Part shown: in pieces, positions 1 to 10,528 of the stretch
Layout of the letters: every line of letters begins with the position of its first letter
How positions within the stretch are numbered: the stretch's first letter is position 1
From: Pyrrhosoma nymphula
Lineage: Eukaryota > Arthropoda > Insecta > Odonata > Coenagrionidae
NCBI GenBank assembly: GCA_963573305.1
Contig: OY754337.1
Location: 51,783,164 to 51,847,163, forward strand
Length of the DNA: 64,000 bases
Reading direction: 5' to 3'
Notes under the pieces: model-generated
Seen by the model: only the letters and a program-made list of their open reading frames with translations
Database searches by the model: none
Told to the model about the DNA's origin: nothing
Program-made: the position numbers and the translations under genes

Positions 1-442
1 GAACAGATGGTGAATATTATATTTCTATTTTCCAACCCGTTATGCTTACTCAGATGTCTCGTCTTGTGTGTATTTATGCTCATAGCTTCATAGACCTTAC
101 ATGGAGCTGAATCCACCGAGTCAAATTTGACTTCGCAACTTACACTGAGCTGTTAAGCTAGCCTTTAGCAGCATACCTCCTTGTTAAGCTTAGGCTAAGC
201 TAAGGAATATCCATGCTTTGCATTCATTCTGTCGAATGCTCGCTCTCTATATTCAAGATCCAAATTTGGCTGGTATTCAACGAAAATTTATATCCCTCGA
301 ATTCAGTGAGACGAAAATCCTGGTAACGTTAATCCAAGAGCAAGTGTATTTCAATAACAATACTTAAATGATTCTCTCAGTTAGAATAATATTCCCATAT
401 AACTCTACCTTCACCTTAACAACAGATAACATATTCGGGGAT
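1..442. other. unassigned left flank
   Basis: No open frame, repeat or RNA gene could be recognised. The mitochondrial similarity that starts at about 443 does not visibly extend into this stretch. Confidence 0.5.
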
Positions 443-940
443 TCCGCAGCTCTAGGATTCGTATTTCTATTTACAGTAGAAAGATAAAATGGTGTAGTAT
501 TATCATATTAATAAATTTATATTGCTATATTCGTTACATATTACGTTGTAGGCCATTTTTATTATGTACTTTCAATATTAGCTGTGTTTGCCACTATAGG
601 AGTGCTTATTCATTTATTTCTACTATATTAAGGAACTACTATAAATAGACAAATACTAAAGACCCAATTCTTTATGGTATTAATTGGAGCAAACATTCTT
701 TCCTCAACATTTCCTAGAATTGTCAGGCATACCAAGACGATACTTTGATTATTCAGACTAAAACACATCATGTAATAATATAATCAACTTGAGGAAGTTC
801 ATTCTCCAAATTGGAGTAGTTATACTACTATTTACTATTTGAGATGCACTAGAAGCACAATTTCAAGTATAACCAGCTTGAATGATATCGAAAGACTCCT
901 CCAACTAAAACATAGTTATTCTGATATTGTAAACCATCTA
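443..940 (+). pseudogene. cox1: NUMT: nuclear copy of the 3' part of mitochondrial cox1
   Basis: Translated with the invertebrate mitochondrial code (ATA Met, TGA Trp), this stretch gives the C-terminal third of cytochrome c oxidase subunit I in colinear order. Segments seen are LGFVFLFTV, then GVVLS, then YYVVGHFYYVLSM, then VFATMGVLIHLF, then FPQHFLELSGMPRR, then TIWDALEAQ, and finally LEWYRKTPP followed by HSYSD. The family protein is the heme/copper catalytic subunit of complex IV in the inner mitochondrial membrane. Here it is dead: there are in-frame TAA codons (for example just after the LYNF-like block and after IHLFLLY) and at least two frameshifts, so neither the nuclear nor the mitochondrial code gives one protein. 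The 5' two thirds of cox1 is missing, and I could not follow the homology into tRNA-Leu or cox2. Edges are good to about 10-20 bases. An old nuclear insertion explains this far better than an assembly artefact, because of the stops and the nuclear flanks. Confidence 0.85.
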
Positions 941-1610
941 ATTCATCTGCTAACACACAGCTGAATTTTGAATAACTGTCGTAGGTAGTTCTCTCGACGT
1001 CCCGATGCATTCCGCTATGTTTACAGGAATTATTAAAATAACAGATGAGGGAATAGTGGATAATAGTTGAGAGAATATGCCAGTCGGAAAGATGTTATTT
1101 CTCCTTTACATACTGGACACGTAGCAGTTTATGAAGATCACGAGGTGGCTTAAAATTAATTTTTAATATCGATGATAACTGATTTATTATTAATTATCGA
1201 TGGTTTTGTTTAAGAGCGTTTGTAAATGCGATTAAAACTCAACATACAATATATCTAATGTCGTGTATATGAGTGTGAATATTTATGTATGATTGGGTTA
1301 TAACGCTTTATAAATCATTGCTCTTTAGGTTAGAATACATTCGAGTGTTTTTTTTGCTTTGAACTATAAAATATCATATATTCTGTGCTAAATGAATGAG
1401 ATTTTGGTCCAATTTGGCCGTCGACCAAGGCTTTCCCATTGATGAATGCATGGCGTAACTGTAGTAAGCCGAGTTTTCCTTGAAAATCATTCACATTGGC
1501 TATCTATGCATGTTAGAAAATAGATTTGCAGGTTTATTGAAAAAAAACATTTTAGCGGTATTAACACTGAAGAAATAAGGCTTTTTTGGTGTTTTTTTTT
1601 TTAAACTCGT
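941..1610. other. unassigned stretch between NUMT and LINE
   Basis: AT-rich sequence with a short T run near 1590-1601 just before the LINE target site. I see no coding potential and no recognisable repeat. Confidence 0.4.
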
Positions 1611-1622
1611 AAGGGCACTGAA
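1611..1622 (+). repeat. 5' target-site duplication of the RTE-like LINE
   Basis: AAGGGCACTGAA occurs here and again at 4939-4950, exactly bracketing the element. A 12-bp direct repeat flanking a LINE is what target-primed reverse transcription leaves. Confidence 0.85.
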
Positions 1623-4600
1623 CTCTTCCTTGAACTACGACCTTGACGTGGTGGAAGGGCTTGTGCGTTCCAATGACCCCTAGAGCTGGACTGGCAGGAG
1701 CAAGTACATTGCTCCTGGTAGGGCCACCCATGCCAGATAGGTCGAAGGGTAGGAGCCAGACGAAAGGTAGTTCCGTGATGGTGTCACGTTAAAAATACCG
1801 TTGAGTTGCGTGGGATACCTCTCAACTATCACTTCCCAGAACATGAAAGTCATCCAAAGAGATCTGATTCCTGGCAACTACGGGACGCCGCCCACTAGGG
1901 CGGGTGTCGTGCCCGGCAGCGGGGGAGGCAAGGCCTCCGCGGTCGTCATCACACGAAATCCTTGCACAGAATCATCATCAGAAGATACAAGGGAAAGGAG
2001 GGAGAAGAAGAAGAAAAAGAGGAAGAGGAGGAGGAAAACAATGGTAAAAATAGGAACTTGGAACGTAAGGACCATGATGAGGGCCGGGAAGCTTGAAAAT
2101 ATTAAGCAGGAAATGGAAAAAGGAAAAATAGATGCTTTGGGATTGTGCGAGGTTAGATGGAAGGATAGCGGGGACTATTGGAGTGATAACTACAGGGTGA
2201 TCTATAGTGGGGGAGATGAGAGTCAACGGGGGGTAGGCATGGTACTGAACACAAAGTTGGGACTGAGGGTGGTAAACATTGAACAGGTGAACGACAGGAT
2301 ACTAGTGGTAGAAATAAAAGCACGCCCGACGAATTTCGTACTGGTCCAGGTATACATGCCTACGAGCAACCATAGGGAGGAAGAGGTGGAAGAGGTGTAC
2401 GAGCAAGTAGAAGAAATAATTAGAGAAGTGCCGGGGAAGAAAAACCTGATAGTGATGGGTGACTGGAATGCAGTGGTGGGAGAAGGGAGGGACGGATTAG
2501 AAGTAGGAGGGTTTGGGCTAGGAAGAAGAAATGATCGCGGGGAAAAGGCAGTTGAATTTTGTAGAAGAAATAAATTAGTAGTGACAAACACTTGGTTTAA
2601 ACATCACCCCAGGCGTATGTACACATGGAAAATGCCGGGTGACACTGGGAGATACCAAATTGATTATATAATGGTGAGGCAGAGATTTAGGAACAGTGTA
2701 AAAAACTGTCGTAGCTATCCAGGGGCGGATGCGGACTCGGATCATAACTTGGTGATGATGAAGTGTGAAGTTAGATTCAAAAGGCTTTGTAAAGGTAGGA
2801 AGATAAAGAGGTGGAACCTTGAAGCATTGAAAGGGTTGAAAAAGAATGAATACCAAGAGCTAGTAGAAAAGAACATAGTTGAAGAGAAGCGGATGGGAAC
2901 CATAGAGAAGAGATGGGAGGTTATAAAAACAGGCATCGCAAGAGCGGCAGAGAAAACAATAGGAACGGTGGAAAAGAAGAGGGTTAAGAAGCAGTGGGTT
3001 ACAGAAGAAATGATAAAGAAAATGGAGGAGAGAAGGATATGGAAAAACGTGAACACCGACGTAGGGAAGAGGAAGTACAAGGAATTGAATAATAAACTCA
3101 GGCAAGTGACCAATCGGGCAAAAGAAAACTGGTGGAAGGGACAATGTGAGCAAATGGAAAAGATGCAGGAGGAGGGGGAAGTGGGCGCTTTGTACGCCAA
3201 GGTGAAAATATTATCGGGTGGTAAGAGAGGTCAAGCGATACCAAAGGTTAAGGACAAAACAGGAAAGATATTAATCGAACAGGAAGATATCCAAGAAAGG
3301 TGGAGAGAATACGTAGAGGAGCTATATGACAGCGAGAATAGACCCCTTAGCCTAGATCTAGAGGACGAAGGAACAATAGATAAAGATAACCTCGGACCAG
3401 AGTTACTTGAGAGTGAAATAGAGAGGGCACTAAGAGAGATGAAGGGTAGAAAAGCCGTGGGAACCGATAACCTACCTTCGGAGCTACTGAAGAATCTAGG
3501 TAGTAGGGGGAGAAAATCGTTTTTCGAACTTATTCGCAGGATCTACGAGGAAGGAGTATAGCCAGAGGATTTCGTGAAAACAGTATTAATATCTATCCCG
3601 AAGAAGAAGAAAGCGTCAGAATGCGAGGAGTATAGAACAATCAGTTTAATTTCGCACGCAGCAAAAGTGTTGCTTAGAATACTAAATAGAAGGTTGGAGA
3701 GAAGAGCAAAGTGCTATTTAGGCGATGACCAATTTGGGTTTAGGAAGGGGAGGGGAACCAGAGATGCGATTGCGGTAATGAGGACACTTATAGATAGAAA
3801 CATAGAGCATAATCAGGATGTTTTCGCTTGTTTTGTAGATTTCGAAAAGGCGTTTGACAGAGTAAACTGGGAGAAACTAATGCAGATACTGGGGAAAATA
3901 GGAATAGATTGGCGTGATAGGAGACTCATCCGAAACTTATATATGGGGCAGAGGGCTCAGGTAAGGGTAGCGGACGGTGAATCAGGGTGGGCAGTTATAG
4001 GTCGCGGGGTGCGGCAAGGGTGCCCGTTGTCGCCTTTACTTTTTAACATCTATTCTGAGGAAATGGTAAGAGAGGCATGGGATGAGCTAGACGTGGGAAT
4101 GAAAGTAGGAGGCCAGTGGATAAAGTCGGTTAGATTCGCAGACGACCAGGCGTTGGTGAGTCGGTCATCGAAAGGACTTCAAACTTTAGTAGATGCACTG
4201 GAAAAGCAGTGTGAGAAATACGGAATGAAGATAAATAATAGGAAAACAAAAGTAATGAGATTCGGTAGGACAAAGAAAGCGAAGCTGGTGATAAGAGTAG
4301 GAAGTCACAAACTAGAGCAAGTAGAACAATTTAATTACTTGGGTAGTACGCTAGAAGAAAGAGGACATAGTAGCAAAGACATTAGGAGGAGAATAGCGTT
4401 AGCGAAGGAAGCGTTCAATAATAGAAGGGAGCTGATGACGGGGACCTTAAGTAAGGATGTAAAAAAGAGGCTAGTAAAGAGCTTGATATGGAGTGTGGCA
4501 TTGTATGGGGCAGAAACGTGGACCTTGAGAAAGGAAGACGAAAATAGGCTGAAGGCTTTTGAGATGTGGGTGTGGAGGAGGATGGAGAAGGTGCGTTGGA

Positions 4601-4938
4601 CGGAAAGGAAGACAAATGAGGAAGTGCTTGACATGGTGGGCGAGGAGAGGAAACTTATAGATGAGATTAGGGGAAGGCAGGGTAGGTGGCTGGAAGGGGT
4701 AATGAGGGACGATGGTTTGCTGAAGGTCGTGATAGAGGGAAGGATGTTGGGTAAGCGGGGAAGGGGAAGGAAGAGAATCGATTTTTTGGACGGGATGAAG
4801 AAAGGTAGGACTTATGCTGAGATGAAGAAAGAAATACAAGAGGTAGAAAGGGCACAGCACGTGTAAGAGTTCGTTGGATATTCTCTGACTTTCATCACAA
4901 CCTACCTCTAACCGGTAGATTACTGTAATGAATGAATG
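1623..4938 (+). mobile_element. full-length RTE/BovB-like non-LTR retrotransposon
   Basis: The element is about 3.3 kb, the usual size of RTE-clade LINEs. It has a 5' leader of about 220 bases, one long reading frame (APE-type endonuclease followed by reverse transcriptase), a very short 3' untranslated region of about 70 bases, and ends in a few GAAT units (tail near 4926-4938). Perfect 12-bp target-site duplications lie on both sides. The 5' end is supported independently: the minus-strand copy at 12671-13574 begins its homology at the same point. The clade call rests on the endonuclease opening (GTWNVRT), on the lack of an RNase H domain or zinc knuckle, and on the C-terminal block with VALYGAETWTL, EMWVWRRM and GKRGRGRKR, which I associate with RTE/BovB-type elements. 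A different APE clade cannot be excluded without a tree. Five other loci here (31770, 38975, 44490, 48500, 61325) carry older relics of the same C-terminal type. Confidence 0.9.
1843..4866 (+). pseudogene. RTE-like endonuclease/reverse transcriptase ORF with one nonsense codon
   Basis: The frame runs 1,007 codons from the ATG at 1843. That ATG and frame are shared with the minus-strand copy at 13360, which is why it is chosen over the ATG at 2041. Residues about 53-66 are a run of Lys/Arg that could act as a nuclear localisation signal. The APE endonuclease starts at about residue 67 (GTWNVRT). It keeps the catalytic Glu in CEVRW, the metal-binding GDWNAVV (about 206) and the SDH triad (299-301). 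The reverse transcriptase has FVDFEKAFD (Asp about 666), RQGCPLSPLLF and the active-site FADD (765-768), followed by YLGSTLEERG and a basic C-terminal tail. Together they nick target DNA and copy the element RNA from the nick in the nucleus. One in-frame TAG at 3559-3561 (codon 573) lies between the two domains. It sits in a conserved stretch where Trp is expected, so a TGG to TAG change is likely. Everything else is open, so inactivation is recent. Confidence 0.88.
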
Positions 4939-4950
4939 AAGGGCACTGAA
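4939..4950 (+). repeat. 3' target-site duplication of the RTE-like LINE
   Basis: Identical to the 12 bases at 1611-1622. It directly follows the short GAAT-repeat tail of the element. Confidence 0.85.
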
Positions 4951-7239
4951 AACCTGTCCGTAAGTTCGTATGGGAATCAGAAGAAAGCGCAGATTGGTCT
5001 TGTCCACCTAGTCGATTGACCTTCCTTTGGAAGCGCACTTAAATTTTCAACAATAAAAAGAAGATGAACAAAATATTCAAGGTGTTAGTAATGGTTCAAC
5101 TCAGAATTACACTAGAGGCAAACTTTTTATGGTTTTAATGCGTTATATGCGTGGAAATAATATGTGTCATTCCATTGCTTAATTATTAATATTATTCTCG
5201 TCATTGAGGAAATTTAGAGTGAAATATTTTCAACGGTCAACTACCGTACGAGATTTAAGGGTATGAATACTTCGTTAATTTTTTAAGAGCAATACATCAC
5301 ATTTTTATTGCGTTAGCATTAGTGGTAGATTAAATTAAATTTCTTGCATGAAATTAATATTTCAATAATGGTAGCATATGTTGGGGATAATGCATTCAGA
5401 TACTTAAGTTTAAAAAACGTTGCCCTAAAAGGGTATTCAGGGAAGAAGCTGGTAAAATACGTCATCCATAGTTGGAATAAATTTCCGCTAAGATTATTCT
5501 GATTTTACCTGACTTAGCCTATTAAGTCATAAATTCGAGATTAGATCCGTTGAAATAAATTTTAAGTATTGAGCAATTGAGGGAAATTGTCAATCGCAAA
5601 GGCAATTAAATTTTTCTGGAAGTCCTATGTATCATTAGCAGGATCTTTTCTTCAGCCAAGGTATTAATTTACAGGAGCATTTCCGTTATTTTACGCCATG
5701 ACCTTTTTATTTATTTCAATATGTATTTGAAAAATATTTTGCCAAAATTCTTGACCTATGATTTGGAGAATCGAGGAAGGTTCATTAAACAATATTGTAA
5801 TTAACTGCCTTATAAACGTTTTGTATTTAATAGTTTTTATTCATAATACCCATTGTATTTCATTAATGGCTAAATGATGGTATTATTTTCATCGATTTTC
5901 ATTTTTGAGTTACCGTGGCACAAAAATCGTAAAATGACGTGAAAATCGAAAAGAAATGACTAATACAGAATAAAGTGTCACCTGTTGCACTGAAAATATT
6001 TATTCTCACCCTGCGGTGGTTTTTATTAGAATCAAATGCATAAAAAATAATTGATAAATTTTACGGGGAGAGATCTAATATCGTGAATTCCGTAGTTGAA
6101 GTCGTGAAAAAAGTATGCATTTTTATTGATAGAGAGAAGAATTGAGTGCTTTTCATTTAAAAAACTGCTCCATTATGAGAGCCCATCACCGATGGGCTAT
6201 TTCTGCCGATAATTAAATGGAAACGCTATACAATGATATAATTCATATTATGTTAAAGTCAACCTTATCGGGTATAACTCGGGTATATCGGGGAAAATAA
6301 TTTTCGCATAATAAATACAGCCTCCGTAACATCCACTGTTCCATTTAACGTACACTGCATGCTGTGCCACATATAATGTAACCAATTTTGTTTTGTTTAA
6401 ATTAATCTTAAAACTAAGGTAAAATGTAATCTCAGTGAAATTTTATGTATAACCTAATTTAAAAACCAAAAATATTTTATTGCATAATTAAAAAAAAGTA
6501 TTTTTCCAATTATATAAAAACATTTACAGAAAAAATATGTAGTGTAGAAAAACAAAAAAGACAGAGTACGATTCAAACTCTTGATTTTACTTACCTACTT
6601 TATTATGACCGTAGTTGGGTTTTAATTTTCACGCATGCGCATTTACTCAGACATCTGTTTTTGCAGTGTGCCTATTGATGAGGCAGAGGCGTTTAATTGC
6701 CTGCAGAAAGTTATGTATTTAATTGTAAGCAGTAGGTATTAGTAAATATATTTCTATTATATCATTCCTAAATGTTAATTTGATTCCTAAAATAATAGAA
6801 AATGTTTTACCCTTTACTTTTTATTTGTAACTAAAATATTCATGTTATGAATCGCAAGTATATCACACTCCTTATGATAATATGTTGAGCATTTGACTAA
6901 TTAAATGACTGTCTACTCTAGCTATATAAGAAAATGCAGCGTTAATTTAAAAACAAGGTTTAATTGATTCACAAAGTTATTGGGGTATAATCTCCAGGAA
7001 ACCATACTAAAAATTGTTACGTACCCTTTTTTCCGTACTTTTAGTTAGCATTACATAGGAATACTGGTTTCTTAAAAAGCATTTTGTGCAGATCTTATTT
7101 AAATTCTTAAAAAATTAAGTTCATAATTAATAAAAACACGTGAACTGACAGGTACAAAAGTTCCATTTTTACTCCTACCATTAGTGATTATTACAAGAGC
7201 AGCGTGACACCTCTGTCCTCTCCCCTCCTTTTCCATATT
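4951..7239. other. unassigned AT-rich stretch
   Basis: No open frame above background and no recognisable repeat family. Long A/T homopolymer patches are common, for example near 6460-6560. Confidence 0.4.
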
Positions 7240-7316
7240 CCCTCCTGTTCACGGCTGTGGTCCTAGCACCCCGTGCCACACGCCACTGCGGCAGCTCGCA
7301 GGGTAGTATGTAGATT
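7240..7316 (+). mobile_element. 3'-end fragment of a CR1/L2-like LINE
   Basis: The order CACGGCTGTGGTCCTAGCAC, then CACACGCC, then GCAGGGTAGTATGTAGAT parallels the last 80 bases of the LINE at 26318-29053, whose terminus reads GGGGTAGTATGTAGAT. It is a diverged, extremely 5'-truncated copy of the same or a sister family. Only the terminal untranslated region and tail start remain. Confidence 0.7.
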
Positions 7317-7914
7317 AAAAATGATTTGTGTTAATAAAAATAAACCTTCGTGGAAAGGTTGATTGTAAATTGAAATCACTGGGTCACGCATTGCTTTAGA
7401 AGCTCTCATGACTTAACAAAAAAGAACTGTCATGTCCGATGCATACAAAACTGTGAGGAAAGCCACGCCCATTTACCGTGTGCAGTGCGACTTTTCATTG
7501 ACTCATGCAATGTTTCATTGGACCCACCTTGGGGTCAATTCTCTAACGCCACGAAAAATATCGTATGTGCCAATCGGAATGTTGTCGCAAGGTTTGCTCG
7601 ATGCAGAGCTGTTGAGTTAACACAACCAATCGGCATGTGATAACTTTTGCACGAAAATTATCTATTAGTCTATAATAGAAGTCCATTTACCATGCATACA
7701 AATATAAAACGTTTATCTCTTTTTTTTTGCATGCGTTACTTATCACGACGTTCTGAGAATTGACCCCCCCTGTTGCTCTTGCTCCACTCCCGCGTTCACC
7801 CCTTTAAGTATACGTTCATGAACAGAATCATCATGAAATTTGGGTTGCAAAAACTTGCGCAAGTAGAAGAATTTTGGTAACAGGGAAGTTTTAACAACCA
7901 GTGATGGAAGAAGC
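7317..7914. other. unassigned stretch
   Basis: Contains a 62-codon open frame at 7432-7620 with no recognisable similarity. I treat that as chance. Confidence 0.35.
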
Positions 7915-8545
7915 AAGAAAAATATTGTGATCAGAATAGCCCAACCAAATAAGGCATTCTTACATAAGACTAGACTGCTAAAAGCTATGATAACCCAAGC
8001 CTGGAAGGAAGCAAAGAACGTAATTAAGACGTATGCGATATTTGGAACATACTGTCATATGGTAGTGAAGCCTGGGCAATGAGCAAATGAGGAGCAAAGG
8101 ATATGTGGTATTACTGAAGAAGGAGGAAAATCGAGTTCATGGAGATAGTCATTAACAAAGTAGTCCTACTAAGAGTTGAGTGAATAGAAATATAGTACAA
8201 TATATAACAATGGAAATTACTTTGCAATTAAACAGATATTTTCAAAAAAAGAACTTTTTATTTTTGCATGATGAAAATAATTCCATAAAGTCTGAGACTG
8301 TGACTTACAAGGTGAAAACTTTGAGAAGAATGAGAGATAGACTTATTGGACACATTTTGTGACATAATTACCTTTTGAAAACCATAATGGAAGATGAAAT
8401 GAATGTGAATAATTGCATAGCTAGATCTAGAATTGAATACGTTAGGAAAATAACATAAAAGTGAAGAACTACGGAATGAAGCAATTAGCTGATATGAGAG
8501 TGGATTGGAAAGCTGCAGCATACAAACCTTCGGATTGATGACGAA
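7915..8545 (+). mobile_element. decayed LINE relic, reverse transcriptase C-terminal region
   Basis: Broken frames on the plus strand spell the familiar C-terminal tail of LINE polymerases. YGSEAWAMSK lies near 8060. RRMRDRLIGHIL lies near 8330-8360, followed by NYLLKTIMEDEM. Near 8490-8540, QLADMRVDWKAAAYKPSD precedes the stop codons. Canonical relatives end in a similar LA-D-R-WRAAA-SSD block. Many stops and frameshifts interrupt it, and an internal stretch at about 8170-8310 looks unrelated or scrambled. The endonuclease and polymerase core are absent, as expected for an old 5'-truncated insertion. The exact clade is uncertain (RTE-like preferred). Confidence 0.6.
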
Positions 8546-8704
8546 TGATGATGATGGTGGTGCCTTGGAATTAATTAAAGTTCCAAAATGTTTTGCTTTT
8601 ATTAGTTTCACCTCATGATTTAGGGCATGACATATGAATGATCAAGCATGGAGCTCAATACATGCAAAAACACGACACGTTGGCCCTGTGTTATAACGTA
8701 TGGT

Positions 8705-9022
8705 TAGCTTATGTTGGGTAGTTATTTGGGAAGTCAACCGACGACTGAGATCATTTTCACCATTGAGGACAAATAGGCAAGAGAAGGACTAGTTTTGGGA
8801 ATAGAGGAAAGCTGAGGATAAACCTGGCGGTAATATTAGCCTGCTTTTAACGAAAGGTGCATAGTGGAACATAGTTTTATCTCCCATTCCACGGACATAG
8901 GACTTAAAATGCTTTCCACATGGCGCTCAAGAAGGGATAGCATTTCCACTGAACTTCCGCTACGACCAAGATTTGAACATGGACACATACTTTAAGAAGC
9001 CAGTGCTCTAGCGACACACTCC
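8705..9022 (-). mobile_element. tRNA-derived SINE, near full length
   Basis: Read on the minus strand, the head is tRNA-like: GCTAGAGCACTGGCTTCTTA around 8990-9012 resembles an A box plus anticodon arm, and GTTCAAATC near 8970 is a B box. The body ends with CTTTCGTTAAAAGCAGGCTA (about 8835-8855), a Pu/Py-rich part, and a tail with GATCTCAGTCGTCGGTTG near 8735-8755. The same body and tail blocks recur at 12041, 19015, 19485, 23660 and 32265, so this is one family of about 310 bases. RNA polymerase III transcription from the internal boxes is inferred. Confidence 0.7.
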
Positions 9023-9561
9023 AAACCAATCCCCGTTTGGTTAACTTGGGTAATAAAATTCCATATTTTGTATCCCAATATAATCCTAACATAAAAATAG
9101 GATTAAGAAGAGTCCATCCGATTTCCAGTTAGTTGACGAGAGCATTAACGACGAAAGTACAGTCAACAATATTTAAAGAGTTTTAGGGACGAAAATTTCA
9201 TTTTCGCTATTGAAACAAATTCAGAAAAATATCGTCAAGGGAGTATGTGCGCCGAAGATATTTCTAGGCCAAATCTTGGAGAGCATGGGATTTAATGGGG
9301 ACTTCAAAGTAGAGTATTATATTTTAGCCTATAGAAAAATTACAATTCGATGGAACATTGACCTTCAGATTTCAGACTATTAGGCGTGAAATAACCTCCA
9401 CAAAACATTTGTATAAATAAAACCTATACATGTTAATCAGATTTTCATGAATGGGCATTTTTTCGTTCATTTTTTACGTGTTATTAGCTTAGTATTAAAG
9501 TATTTTCATAGAGCCACGTACATGTCTGGATCAATTACCGACTTTTCATCTTCTAACCAAG

Positions 9562-9602
9562 TATAAAAGTTTTAACTCTAGTCAGTGAGCAAAGAAGAAA
9601 CA
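9562..9602 (+). promoter_or_regulatory. candidate TATA/initiator core promoter
   Basis: TATAAAAG at 9562-9569 is followed by the arthropod-type initiator TCAGT at 9582-9586 and by an ATG at 9603. The TATA-to-initiator spacing is some 8 bases shorter than the usual -30, which weakens the call. Confidence 0.3.
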
Positions 9603-9648
9603 ATGTTATATATGAAGACACAATTAATTTATATTATCTCTGTTTTAG
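9603..9648 (+). CDS. candidate short first exon with signal-peptide-like start
   Basis: From the ATG just downstream of the TATA/initiator pair the frame reads MLYMKTQLIYIISVL, a short hydrophobic stretch like the opening of a secreted protein. It then meets a possible donor (TTAG then GTTAGC) at 9649. Many arthropod secreted and cuticle-protein genes have a first exon of just this kind. I could not find a matching second exon downstream, and the donor is weak. It could be chance; treat it as a lead only. Confidence 0.2.
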
Positions 9649-10452
9649 GTTAGCCTTCAATTATTTTATTTTTTATTCTATACTAATAACATATGCATGC
9701 CTGTGTATTTTGCCGGTCATTTTTGACGCGTTATCAACTAGTACTCAAATAAAAAAGGAAAATCATGGTATTACATCCATACGTGCTTAGATTAGTTTCT
9801 CATCGCTTATATGTGTCCTCTCTTCGCTTCTAACGTGTCGTCAATCGCTCAACTTACATCTTCCATGTCAATTGAAAGCGTTTTGTTCTCCCTAAGTCCC
9901 TCAACAGCCAAGGTCATTCTCGTGTCATAAATAACCTTCAAGCATTATAAATCTCATCTGGCACAATACGAGGTCCCTAGGGCGATTTGCGACCTTTACG
10001 ACTCCCGGACTGAAGGCTCTCCGCTGAACATGCAGTCCCAACTGTTTGACCATGGTGACCTTTCCATAGTGTCTCACCCGAATGAAATATTTATAAAACC
10101 TTTTCCTTCCCAGCATCGCGAAAGGAGTGAGGAAAGAATTGCCCTCTAGTCACTCTATCCTGATTCTAGGAAAGTCAGAATCCGAGCTCCATTAATATCT
10201 TAATTCTCTTCGCGACTATTTCAGAGAAACAAGTGACAGGTATAGGTGTAGCAAAACTTGGAGGCACTCGCTTGTACAGAGAATGACGTCAGGGAGAGGA
10301 GAGCATACAAGAGAGGAAGAATGAAGATGTTTAGGTTATCTCTAAAGGTCCCATACCTGAGCCCTGCGGTACCTCTGCCCACTCTTCAACGCTTAATTCG
10401 CCCTCTGGAACCTCAAACTCTCCGCTGTGGAGTGCCCTCAAGTTTCGCTATA

Positions 10453-10528
<76 letters not shown>

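Noticed and set aside
941..1140. Possible continuation of the mitochondrial insertion into tRNA-Leu or cox2
   Set aside because: I could not align any cox2 motif or tRNA fold, so the NUMT is ended at about 940.
2223..3200. Long minus-strand frames across the LINE
   Set aside because: Antisense shadows of the purine-rich endonuclease/polymerase frame, rich in Phe, Ser and Leu from the complement.
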